In this document: positions 1 to 6,026 of the stretch, in pieces
Layout of the letters: each line of letters begins with the position of its first letter
How positions within the stretch are numbered: position 1 is the first letter of the stretch
Assembly: GCA_946633275.1 (NCBI GenBank)
Contig: CAMPAT010000036.1
Coordinates: forward strand, 1 to 7,059
Direction of reading: 5' to 3'
DNA from: an uncultured Clostridia bacterium
Lineage (GTDB): Bacteria > Bacillota > Clostridia > Oscillospirales > Acutalibacteraceae
Length of the DNA stretch: 7,059 bases
The notes under the pieces: model-generated
Databases searched by the model: none
What the model saw: only the letters and a program-made list of their open reading frames with translations
Told to the model about the DNA's origin: nothing
Program-made: the position numbers and the translations under genes

Positions 1-463
1 ACTGGCTGTCGGAGTGACCTACAAGCACAATTCTCTGCTTAACCTCGCCCTTCGGAGCCTTAGTTCCGATGAGGTTATGAGATGTCTGCTTCGGGAAAAG
101 AAAATCGTCAAATTCCTTGTACATAAGGAATTCAAAAATAAGCGGTATGAACGCGAGGATACACATAATGAACGCGATAAGCGGCTTGCCGAACCAGTTT
201 ACGAATACTGACGCAACGCCCATACATACTGTAAACGGGATGAAGCCCATAAAGCCCTGACGGTGAAGCGTGAAATCTTCAATCTCAGTCTTTTCGCAAA
301 GCTTTTCGAGCGTTTGCTGCATAAATTTCTGCGCTTTAAGCTCCTCGGGTGAGCCGGGTTTACGAGGTCCGATGTTGTCGCAGATATCAGTAATCTGCTC
401 TACTGAAAAGTCAGTATTGCCTTTCACATCGAAACTCGGAGCATATTCTTTAGCAATTTTCAT
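1..463 (-). CDS. M28-family zinc peptidase with two membrane segments, N-terminal part (C-terminus outside window)
   Basis: The reading frame is open from an ATG at 463 to the window edge, giving 154 residues without a stop. An AGGAG ribosome binding site (complement of 474-478) lies 10 nt upstream. Residues 24-54 carry the signature of the M28 N-terminal region, with GPR-x-PGS at 32-38 followed by an amphipathic helix. Residues 145-153 (IVLVGHSDS) match the strand ending in the first HxD zinc ligands of M28 aminopeptidases; H150 and D152 would bind zinc. Between them lie two hydrophobic stretches, about 71-91 and 95-114, that look like a membrane hairpin. There is no signal peptide, so the catalytic part is probably cytoplasmic, although the topology is inferred. 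The later zinc ligands and catalytic Glu lie outside the window. The substrate is unknown; M28 members are usually aminopeptidases or carboxypeptidases. The gene is transcribed divergently from transketolase. Confidence 0.8.
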   Translation of the reverse strand, partial: MKIAKEYAPSFDVKGNTDFSVEQITDICDNIGPRKPGSPEELKAQKFMQQTLEKLCEKTEIEDFTLHRQGFMGFIPFTVCMGVASVFVNWFGKPLIAFIMCILAFIPLIFEFLMYKEFDDFLFPKQTSHNLIGTKAPKGEVKQRIVLVGHSDSQ

Positions 464-497
464 AAAATACCATCTCCTGTAATTTAAAATATAGTTT

Positions 498-526
498 ATT
501 TTACCATATTTATAAAAGTATTTCAA
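498..526 (-). promoter_or_regulatory. Sigma-A-type promoter of the M28 peptidase gene
   Basis: On the minus strand the -35 box TTGAAA (521-526) and the -10 box TAAAAT (498-503) are exactly 17 bp apart, each one mismatch from consensus. A TG one base before the -10 makes it an extended -10. Transcription should start near 491, leaving a leader of about 28 nt to the ATG at 463. Confidence 0.75.
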
Positions 527-542
527 TATAAACTTATTATTA

Positions 543-571
543 TTGAAGTTTTTTGTTTTTTTTGTTACAAT
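543..571 (+). promoter_or_regulatory. Sigma-A-type promoter of the transketolase operon
   Basis: The -35 box TTGAAG (543-548) and the -10 box TACAAT (566-571) are 17 bp apart, with an extended -10 TG at 563-564. The spacer is almost entirely T (15 T and 2 G). The predicted start near 578 leaves a leader of about 24 nt. The -35 box lies only 16 bp from the -35 of the divergent M28 promoter. Confidence 0.75.
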
Positions 572-587
572 AGTGATGATAAATTTT

Positions 588-593
588 AAGGAG
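588..593 (+). promoter_or_regulatory. Ribosome binding site that fixes the start of the transketolase N-terminal gene
   Basis: AAGGAG is followed by an 8-nt spacer and the ATG at 602. An in-frame GTG at 593 overlaps the last base of this site, so it cannot be its start codon. This is why the gene is called from 602. Confidence 0.85.
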
Positions 594-601
594 TGTATCC
601 T

Positions 602-1444
602 ATGGACAGTAATAAGAAACGAGAGCTACAGCATTTTGCTACTCAGATTCGAATTGGTATTATAGAAAGCACCCACGCCGCTAAGGCAGGACATCCGGGC
701 GGCTCGCTTTCCGCTGCGGACGTGTTCGCTTATCTTTATGGCTGCGAAATGCGTTACAGAGCAGATGAGCCTAAGTGGGAGGACAGGGACCGCTTCGTTC
801 TGTCAAAGGGACATTGCGCTCCCGGTCTTTACAGTGCGCTTGCGTATAAGGGCTTTTTCCCCGTTGAAGATTTAAAGACGCTGCGTCACATCGACTCGTA
901 CCTTCAGGGTCACCCAAATATGAATACAGTCCCGGGCGTAGATATGAGCACAGGCTCTCTCGGCCAGGGCGTCAGCGTTGCTTCAGGTATGGCGAAGGCT
1001 GCAAAGTTTATGGACAAGGATATTAATGTCTATACTCTTCTCGGCGACGGCGAGATTGAAGAAGGTCAGGTTTGGGAGGCTATGATGTTCGCTTCTCAGT
1101 ACAAGCTTGACAATCTCTGTGTTATTATTGACTCAAACGGACTTCAGATTGACGGCGCTTGCGCAGACGTAATGAGCGCAGAGCCGATTGACGACAAGTT
1201 GCGAGCTTTCGGCTTTGAGGTTGTCGTAATTGACGGAAATGACTTCGACGAGCTCGAAAAAGCGTTTGAAGCCTTCCACGCAAATAAGGACAAGCCGTTC
1301 GGCATTGTTATGAAAACTGTTAAGGGACTCGGAGTGTCGTATATGGAAAACGCGGTTGACTGGCACGGCAAAGCTCCGAACGATGAAGAATATGAAATTG
1401 CGATGAGCGAGCTCACCGCAAAATTAAAGGAACTGGAGGCGTAA
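602..1444 (+). CDS. tkt: Transketolase, N-terminal (pyrophosphate-binding) subunit
   Basis: This 280-residue protein is the ThDP pyrophosphate-binding half of transketolase, which moves two-carbon ketol units between sugar phosphates in the non-oxidative pentose phosphate pathway in the cytoplasm. Visible motifs are GHPGG at 30-34, SKGH at 68-71 and QGHP at 102-105, supplying the active-site histidines H31, H71 and H104. The ThDP/Mg2+ motif begins at GDGE (148-151) and ends at DSNGLQIDG (177-185). A further active-site-type His lies in WHGKAPN (254-260). The length fits the N-terminal subunit of split transketolases rather than the roughly 650-residue fused enzyme. The C-terminal half follows after 3 nt, so the two presumably form one active complex. 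The SN in DSNG, where many family members have NN or RN, is a mild variation that keeps the metal-binding Asn. Assignment is firm; the preferred sugar substrates cannot be read from sequence. Confidence 0.96.
   Translation: MDSNKKRELQHFATQIRIGIIESTHAAKAGHPGGSLSAADVFAYLYGCEMRYRADEPKWEDRDRFVLSKGHCAPGLYSALAYKGFFPVEDLKTLRHIDSYLQGHPNMNTVPGVDMSTGSLGQGVSVASGMAKAAKFMDKDINVYTLLGDGEIEEGQVWEAMMFASQYKLDNLCVIIDSNGLQIDGACADVMSAEPIDDKLRAFGFEVVVIDGNDFDELEKAFEAFHANKDKPFGIVMKTVKGLGVSYMENAVDWHGKAPNDEEYEIAMSELTAKLKELEA
1435..1439 (+). promoter_or_regulatory. Ribosome binding site of the transketolase C-terminal gene, inside the upstream gene
   Basis: GGAGG lies within the last codons of the N-terminal subunit gene and 8 nt ahead of the ATG at 1448. 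This placement suggests translational coupling, which would help make the two subunits in equal amounts. Confidence 0.8.
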
Positions 1445-1447
1445 GGT

Positions 1448-2386
1448 ATGGCAGAAGTTAAGAATATCGCGACCCGCGAAAGTTACGGAAACGCGCTTAA
1501 AGAGCTTTACAGCGAAGGCGCAGACAAGCTTGTAGTTTTTGACGCTGACCTTTCAGCCGCTACTAAAACGGGAATCTTCAAGAAGGCTTATCCCGAGCGC
1601 CATATCAACTGCGGTATTGCCGAGGCTGATATGATGTGCGTTGCCGCAGGCTTTGCGACGATGGGATTTGTTCCTTTTGCTTCGAGCTTCGCTATGTTCG
1701 CTGCAGGCAGAGCGTTTGAGCAGGTGAGAAACTCAATCGGTTATCCTCATCTTAATGTTAAAATCGGCGCAACTCACGCAGGTATCAGCGTAGGCGAGGA
1801 CGGCGCAAGCCACCAGTGCTGCGAAGATTTTGCGCTTATGCGTTCAATCCCGGGTATGGTAGTTATCTGCCCTGCGGACGATGTTGAGGCGAAGCAGGCT
1901 GTCAAGGCTGCTTATTACCACGACGGTCCCGTTTATCTGCGCTTCGGAAGACTTGCCGTTCCTGTATTCCACGATGAGAATTATAAGTTTGAAATCGGCA
2001 AGGGCGAGGTTATCTGCGAGGGAACTGACGTTACTATCGTAGCAAACGGACTTATGGTTGCAGAGGCAATCAATGCCGCGCAGCAGCTCAAAGCCGACGG
2101 TATCAGCGCCGAGGTTATCAATATCGCAACAATCAAGCCGCTTGACGAGGAGCTTATTGTTAAGTCAGCAGGCAAAACAGGCAAGGTTGTCACCGTTGAG
2201 GAACATAACGTAATCGGCGGTCTCGGCGAGGCTGTATGTTCAGCTCTCAGCGAAAAATGCCCGACTCCGGTTAAGCGTATCGGCGTTAACGACGAGTTCG
2301 GTCACTCAGGACCTGCGAAGGACCTCTTAAAGCAGTTTGGTCTCAGCGCAGAGAATATTGTCAATGTTGTAAAAAGCTTTGTATAA
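1448..2386 (+). CDS. tkt: Transketolase, C-terminal (pyrimidine-binding) subunit
   Basis: This 312-residue protein is the second half of split transketolase, comprising the pyrimidine-binding domain and the C-terminal transketolase domain. In NCGIAEADM (54-62), E59 matches the invariant Glu that activates the ThDP aminopyrimidine ring. The segment at 77-95 (FASSFAMF followed by EQVRN) is the family's cofactor-ring region, and THAGISVGEDGASHQ (109-123) is the substrate-phosphate and active-site loop that begins THDSIG in classical enzymes. From about residue 190 the C-terminal Rossmann-like domain begins, with VTVEEHNVIGGLG near 245-257. The same fold occurs in DXP synthase and pyruvate dehydrogenase E1 beta, but pairing with the adjacent N-terminal half, which has transketolase histidines, favours transketolase. 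It is the last gene of the operon and is followed within 5 nt by a terminator. Confidence 0.96.
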   Translation: MAEVKNIATRESYGNALKELYSEGADKLVVFDADLSAATKTGIFKKAYPERHINCGIAEADMMCVAAGFATMGFVPFASSFAMFAAGRAFEQVRNSIGYPHLNVKIGATHAGISVGEDGASHQCCEDFALMRSIPGMVVICPADDVEAKQAVKAAYYHDGPVYLRFGRLAVPVFHDENYKFEIGKGEVICEGTDVTIVANGLMVAEAINAAQQLKADGISAEVINIATIKPLDEELIVKSAGKTGKVVTVEEHNVIGGLGEAVCSALSEKCPTPVKRIGVNDEFGHSGPAKDLLKQFGLSAENIVNVVKSFV

Positions 2387-2390
2387 AACT

Positions 2391-2418
2391 AAAAGGACTT
2401 GCACCGCAAGTCCTTTTT
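2391..2418. terminator. Bidirectional intrinsic terminator between transketolase and the PHP gene
   Basis: A perfect 12-bp inverted repeat (2391-2402 with 2406-2417) encloses the 3-nt loop ACC. On the plus strand it ends in five T (2414-2418); on the minus strand it ends in a four-T run. It begins 4 nt after the transketolase stop and lies 6 nt beyond the PHP stop, so it can end transcription from both convergent genes. Confidence 0.9.
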
Positions 2419-2424
2419 CTGTTT

Positions 2425-3303
2425 CTAATTGTTCTTTTCTGCTTCGCGCTCGGCACGTCGTGCTGCGCGCTTTTTCTTCGCTTTATATCCGAGGAGCTTG
2501 TCCAGGTGCTCCTGCGGAGTCGTGTATGAGCCGACTGTTACGGTGTGATCGCCGTAAATTCCGTGGAAGTCCGAGCCGCCCGTCATAAGAAGCTTCTTTT
2601 TCTTACAAAGTGCTGTGAGCATTTCAACCTGCTCGTCGCTGTTATACGGCGACCATACTTCAATTCCGTCGAGTCCCATTTCGACGTACTTGTCAATTTC
2701 GTCAAAGTTGTTGAACTTTGCAGGGTATGCGAGTATTGCGATACCTCCTGCGCCGTGTACCTCGTCGATAACTTCCTTAACTGTAGGATACTTAGTCGGT
2801 GCGAGCACGTTTGACTCGCTGTCTTCCGAAAACAGCGTGTTGAAAAGCTCTCCGAAGATTTTATCTGTATATCCCGCGTCCATAAGCGCGTGCATAATAT
2901 GCTGTCTGTAAAGGTTAGTTGAACCGCTCGCGTGTGAGATGATGAAATCGCTCGTAATCGGGAAACGTGCCGCAACCTTGAGCATCATAATCTGGCCTGC
3001 TCTCTTGCGCGCAACAGAAGTGCGCTTGCATATCCCCTCAAGTCTGTCAGGTGCGTCTGAAAGATAGGCGAGAATATGGACGTTTTTTCCGGCTTCGCTG
3101 TCGAAGGCGGAAAGCTCAACTCCTGAAATAACGGTAACACCGTAGCGCTTGCCGATAACCTGACCTCTTACGGTGCCTGCAATGCAGTCATGGTCTGTTA
3201 TGGCAATAGTATCTATACCGCTTTTATGTGCTATAACAATTAAATCTTCAATACCTACGGAACCGTCGCTAAGTTTTGTGTGACAATGTAAATCTGCTGC
3301 CAT
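2425..3303 (-). CDS. PHP-domain metal-dependent phosphoesterase, YciV/TrpH (RNase AM) type
   Basis: This 292-residue protein shows the PHP metal-binding motifs in order: DLHCHTKLSDG (4-14, with H6, H8 and D13), ITDHD (35-39, with H38), GVELSA (61-66, with E63), H76 in HILAY, and GSDFHG (243-248, with D245 and H247). The insert between the last two blocks, with RQHIMHAL at 133-140, resembles the YciV/TrpH subfamily. Known members are a 3',5'-nucleotide bisphosphate phosphatase and the 5'-3' exoribonuclease RNase AM, which trims rRNA 5' ends in E. coli. The position that is normally His in the AHP motif is Tyr here (AYP, Y193). The C-terminus (about 273-292) is a Lys/Arg/Ala/Glu-rich tail. The start is supported by AAAGGAG 6 nt upstream and a promoter of its own. 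Family assignment is firm; the exact substrate is not, and histidinol phosphatase is less likely by motif pattern. Confidence 0.88.
   Translation of the reverse strand: MAADLHCHTKLSDGSVGIEDLIVIAHKSGIDTIAITDHDCIAGTVRGQVIGKRYGVTVISGVELSAFDSEAGKNVHILAYLSDAPDRLEGICKRTSVARKRAGQIMMLKVAARFPITSDFIISHASGSTNLYRQHIMHALMDAGYTDKIFGELFNTLFSEDSESNVLAPTKYPTVKEVIDEVHGAGGIAILAYPAKFNNFDEIDKYVEMGLDGIEVWSPYNSDEQVEMLTALCKKKKLLMTGGSDFHGIYGDHTVTVGSYTTPQEHLDKLLGYKAKKKRAARRAEREAEKNN
2446..2475 (+). terminator. Second plus-strand terminator-like hairpin inside the 3' end of the PHP gene
   Basis: Read on the plus strand, 2446-2456 pairs with 2460-2470. The stem has 11 positions with one mismatch (2450/2466) and one G-U pair (2452/2464), is very G+C-rich, and is followed directly by five T (2471-2475). 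It lies 28 nt after the main terminator and could act as a backup for transketolase transcripts. It may also be a by-product of Lys/Arg/Ala codons on the other strand. Confidence 0.4.
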
Positions 3304-3356
3304 AACAATCTCCTTTCAGGTATAAAGTATGGGATGTGCCAATATACCGTAAAATA

Positions 3357-3385
3357 ATTCTAACATAAAGAATATTAAAATTCAA
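3357..3385 (-). promoter_or_regulatory. Sigma-A-type promoter of the PHP gene
   Basis: On the minus strand TTGAAT (3380-3385) and TAGAAT (3357-3362) are separated by 17 bp, with an extended -10 TG. The predicted start near 3350 gives a leader of about 47 nt. I see no hairpin terminator between maf (stop at 3424) and this promoter, so read-through from the maf operon may add to expression. Confidence 0.7.
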
Positions 3386-3423
3386 TAAACTTTTTAACAA
3401 ATCATCAAATTAGACAAAAAACT

Positions 3424-3966
3424 TCAACATTCCGACAAAAGTCTATTAAGCCTGCTCACGGGAAGTCCTACGACGTTAAAATAATCTCCGTCAATTCTTT
3501 CGACAAGGAGCGAGCCGTACCCCTGAATTCCGTATGCGCCAGCTTTATCGAGCGGCTCGCCCGTTGCGATGTATTTGCAGATTTCTTCCTCGCTGAGTTT
3601 AAAGAATTTTACCTTCGTTTCGCAGAAAAAGGAATGCGTTTTGCCGTCTTTAATCACGGTTACGCCCGTAAAAACGCTGTGCGTTCTGCCGCTGAGCTTA
3701 CGCAGCATATCTGCCGCATCGCCTTTGTTCGCAGGCTTTCCGAGTATTTCGCTGTCAATCGCTACGACTGTATCTGCGCCGATAACAGTATCATTTTCGT
3801 TTTTAAACGGCTCGGCTTTTATTCTGCTGAGATACAGCACCGCCTCGCTCGGCGTAATGCCGCTCGGGAGCGTTTCGTCGACGTCGCTTACCTTGACTGT
3901 GAATTCGTCTGTTATGTATTTCATCAGTTCGCGTCTTCGCGGACTCTGTGATGCAAGTATAAGCAT
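3424..3966 (-). CDS. maf: Maf-family nucleoside triphosphate pyrophosphatase (dTTP/UTP type)
   Basis: This 180-residue protein, of usual family length, belongs to the Maf/HAM1 superfamily. The family hydrolyses non-canonical or surplus nucleoside triphosphates to monophosphate and pyrophosphate in the cytoplasm. Visible motifs are SQSPRR (6-11, phosphate-binding loop), SDVDETLPSG (27-36), GADTVV (63-68, with the catalytic Asp D65), GKP (76-78) and DKAGAYGIQG (140-149), then GDYFNVVGLP (160-169). The DKAGAYGIQG segment fits the YhdE-like branch active on dTTP, UTP and modified pyrimidine nucleotides rather than the 7-methyl-GTP-specific YceF branch; this sub-assignment is from memory of the motif. 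Its ATG overlaps the stop of the U32 gene by one base (TAATG), and its GAGGAG site lies in the last U32 codons, so translation is probably coupled. Overexpression of family members blocks septation, which suits an operon beginning with zapA. Confidence 0.95.
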   Translation of the reverse strand: MLILASQSPRRRELMKYITDEFTVKVSDVDETLPSGITPSEAVLYLSRIKAEPFKNENDTVIGADTVVAIDSEILGKPANKGDAADMLRKLSGRTHSVFTGVTVIKDGKTHSFFCETKVKFFKLSEEEICKYIATGEPLDKAGAYGIQGYGSLLVERIDGDYFNVVGLPVSRLNRLLSEC

Positions 3967-5966
3967 TACTTAACTCCTCTGTAGTAAAGACCTCTCGTGT
4001 AGTTGTCGTCTGATTTTTCGCGTTTGTTGTACATATTTACTAAACGCGAAATATCGCTCTTATCCTCGTCTGTGAAGTAAAAGTGTATGAAATCAGTTTT
4101 TATTTCGTTTATTCTGTCGCCGAGATAGAGCGCCACGGGGTTAAGAATCTCCACGCAAGGATATGATGAACACTTTACGGGGAATTTATACCCCTTTCTG
4201 TCCGTGAGCGTTCCGTTTTTGCCGCATTTGTCACATCCTATGCGGTTTTTGACGGGGCAGTTTCTCGTCAGCATAAGCGGAAGCTTGCCGTAACCGATAA
4301 TGCCCGTGTCCTCTGCGTTTATCCTGTTTGCCTGCTCGAGAGTAAGCTCGAAGGACAGTATGGGCGAGTTGAACTGACGCGCGCTTTCGCTGTTAAATAT
4401 GTTCAGTCCGTAGTCGCCGTAAACGTCGAAGCCGAGCTCCTGAGCAGTTTTGTAGGCTCCGAGATTTGAGCAGAGCGCCTGAGTCACGCCGAGCTTTTTG
4501 AGTTCATTGAGGCGCTTTCTCATTTTCTCCTCCGCGCCGAAAAGTCCGCGCGGCAGCTCGACTCCTGCGCCGCTATTTATAAAATCCTCGTCGTCCGACC
4601 AAATCGGAATGAAAAATCGTCTGAAGGGGTGTCCGTCCGGTATCTGCGCTGCGCTTGAAAATCGCGCGGTATAGTACGGCGCGCCGCTTCTTATACGAGG
4701 CTTGACAGCTTCATATGGATTTGATACGATTTTCGGCGTTGGCTGTTCGCTTAGCCTTTCAACTGCGCTTCTTCTCAGCGCGTTTAATGTGCTTGCCGGT
4801 ACAATCAGACCGTCGCCAAGCTCAACGGTTATATCGTTTGCGTAGAACTGTGTGCCGCCGAGTTTTGCGAGTCTTGCCGTAACGCTCTGCGTGCTCATTG
4901 GTTTGTTAATCGCTTTTTCGGGCGCGTCGGCTGATACGGTTACCGTCTTGCCGAGCGCAGAGGCGGTGAGGGTTACGCTCTGATTTTCCTTGCATATAAG
5001 GTGCATATCAATCGGGAGCAGAGGATTTTCGTTATCGTAGAGATGAGATAGTTCTTTGAGCACGCTGTCTGCGGAGACTACGTCCTCCTTCTGCCGTGTG
5101 CCGAACATATCGAGCCTTTTGCCCGTGAAGTATCCGTCAGTAAAGCCTGAGCGTGAAAATACGCTTCTCAGCACCTTTTCATCTTCGGGATTGTATTCGC
5201 CGCCGATAGCTTTTTTGCAGGCGGTTACTGCCGCTGCAACGTATTCAGGGCGCTTCATTCTGCCTTCAATCTTGAGGCTTATTACGCCTGCGCTCTCGAT
5301 TTCTTTTATATGCGATATGAGGCTTAAATCCTTCAGCGACAAGTCGCACGAGCCGGAATTATCTGCGCTGAATGCGAGCCTGCACGGCTGCGCGCATAGT
5401 CCTCGGTTTCCGCTTCGCGAGCCGAGCATAGCCGACAAATAGCATTGTCCTGAAACGCACATACAAAGAGCGCCGTGCACAAACATCTCAAGCTCCATAT
5501 CGGTGGAATTTCTTATTTCTTTTATTTCGTCAAGGCTCATTTCGCGCGGAATTACTGCGCGCGAAAAGCCGAGCTCGCTGAGCGCTCTGAAGCCGTCCGG
5601 CGTGTTAACGCTGCATTGAGTCGACGCGTGCAGCTTCGCCTGAGGGAAGCTCTCGCGCATCATTTTTGCGAGCCCTAAGTCCTGCACTATGAACGCATCC
5701 ACACCGCAGAGCAGGGCGTTTTCAACTATGCTGTACGCCTCTTCCATTTCTCCGTCTGAGACGAGCGTATTAAGCGTTAAGTAAACCTTAACGCCGTGCG
5801 AGTGAGCATATTTAATTGCGTCTTTAAGCGCGTCGCCGCCGAAATTGTCTGCGCCGCGCCTTGCGTTAAGCTCCTTTGTGCCGAGATAGACGGCGTTTGC
5901 GTCGCACCTGATTGCCGCAATCAGACTTTCCTGACTTCCGCAGGGAGCTAAGATTTCAAGTTCCAT
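3966..5966 (-). CDS. U32-family protein, RlhA-like predicted RNA hydroxylase
   Basis: This 666-residue protein begins with the U32 TIM-barrel-like domain (ELEILAPCGSQESL at 2-15, YLG at 27-29). It matches the U32 signature at 160-178, from EMFVHGALC to YLS. C168, C175, C191 and C195 form the C-x6-C-x15-C-x3-C pattern expected to bind an iron-sulfur cluster. A middle region of about 300-500 resembles the collagenase-like accessory part of long U32 proteins, and a C-terminal domain with more cysteines (570-604) ends in TRGLYYRGVK. Although labelled peptidases, studied members (E. coli RlhA and TrhP) make 5-hydroxycytidine in 23S rRNA or 5-hydroxyuridine in tRNA using prephenate; the length is closest to RlhA. 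The exact RNA target here is inferred. An upstream in-frame ATG pair at 6014 lacks a ribosome binding site, so the ATG at 5966, with AGAGG upstream, is chosen. The gene follows zapA and overlaps maf by one base. Confidence 0.9.
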   Translation of the reverse strand: MELEILAPCGSQESLIAAIRCDANAVYLGTKELNARRGADNFGGDALKDAIKYAHSHGVKVYLTLNTLVSDGEMEEAYSIVENALLCGVDAFIVQDLGLAKMMRESFPQAKLHASTQCSVNTPDGFRALSELGFSRAVIPREMSLDEIKEIRNSTDMELEMFVHGALCMCVSGQCYLSAMLGSRSGNRGLCAQPCRLAFSADNSGSCDLSLKDLSLISHIKEIESAGVISLKIEGRMKRPEYVAAAVTACKKAIGGEYNPEDEKVLRSVFSRSGFTDGYFTGKRLDMFGTRQKEDVVSADSVLKELSHLYDNENPLLPIDMHLICKENQSVTLTASALGKTVTVSADAPEKAINKPMSTQSVTARLAKLGGTQFYANDITVELGDGLIVPASTLNALRRSAVERLSEQPTPKIVSNPYEAVKPRIRSGAPYYTARFSSAAQIPDGHPFRRFFIPIWSDDEDFINSGAGVELPRGLFGAEEKMRKRLNELKKLGVTQALCSNLGAYKTAQELGFDVYGDYGLNIFNSESARQFNSPILSFELTLEQANRINAEDTGIIGYGKLPLMLTRNCPVKNRIGCDKCGKNGTLTDRKGYKFPVKCSSYPCVEILNPVALYLGDRINEIKTDFIHFYFTDEDKSDISRLVNMYNKREKSDDNYTRGLYYRGVK
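3974..3980 (-). promoter_or_regulatory. Ribosome binding site of maf within the end of the U32 gene
   Basis: AGAGGAG on the minus strand lies 7 nt ahead of the maf ATG, which shares its first base with the U32 stop codon (TAATG). A terminating ribosome could restart directly on maf. Confidence 0.8.
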
Positions 5967-5970
5967 ATAT

Positions 5971-5975
5971 CCTCT
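5971..5975 (-). promoter_or_regulatory. Ribosome binding site that fixes the start of the U32 gene
   Basis: AGAGG on the minus strand sits 4 nt ahead of the ATG at 5966. The spacing is short but usable. No comparable site precedes the in-frame ATG codons at 6014 and 6011. Confidence 0.6.
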
Positions 5976-5985
5976 GATAATATTA

Positions 5986-6014
5986 ATGATGTGGACGTTT
6001 ATCGCCCACATCAT
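5986..6014 (-). other. Intercistronic stem-loop between zapA and the U32 gene
   Basis: A perfect 9-bp inverted repeat (5986-5994 with 6006-6014) encloses 11 nt, within which two more G-C pairs can form past one mismatch. It sits in the 60-nt gap between the zapA stop and the U32 start, with its base 19 nt before the U32 ATG. No T-run follows on either strand, so it is not a standard terminator. It could be an RNA-processing or mRNA-stability element. Confidence 0.55.
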
Positions 6015-6026
6015 CGTATCTGTTAA

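Noticed and set aside
14..482. Plus-strand frames at 14-211 and 270-482
   Set aside because: They oppose the M28 reading frame, lack ribosome binding sites and show no family pattern.
593..601. GTG start at 593 adding three residues to the transketolase N-terminal subunit
   Set aside because: The GTG overlaps the AAGGAG ribosome binding site, which is ideally placed for the ATG at 602.
2583..2975. 130-codon minus-strand frame within the PHP gene
   Set aside because: It lies in another frame of the same strand as a strongly supported PHP gene and has no family motifs.
3304..3423. Terminator or riboswitch between maf and the PHP gene
   Set aside because: The stretch is A+T-rich with a clear promoter, but I found no stable hairpin or aptamer-like structure.
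3569..3973. 134-codon plus-strand open frame opposite maf
   Set aside because: It is a shadow of maf, without a ribosome binding site or recognisable motif; its Ser/Leu-rich make-up is typical of antisense frames.
5967..6014. Longer U32 protein starting at 6014 (16 extra residues)
   Set aside because: No ribosome binding site precedes it, the extra codons fall in the intercistronic hairpin, and family members begin close to the ELEILAP segment.
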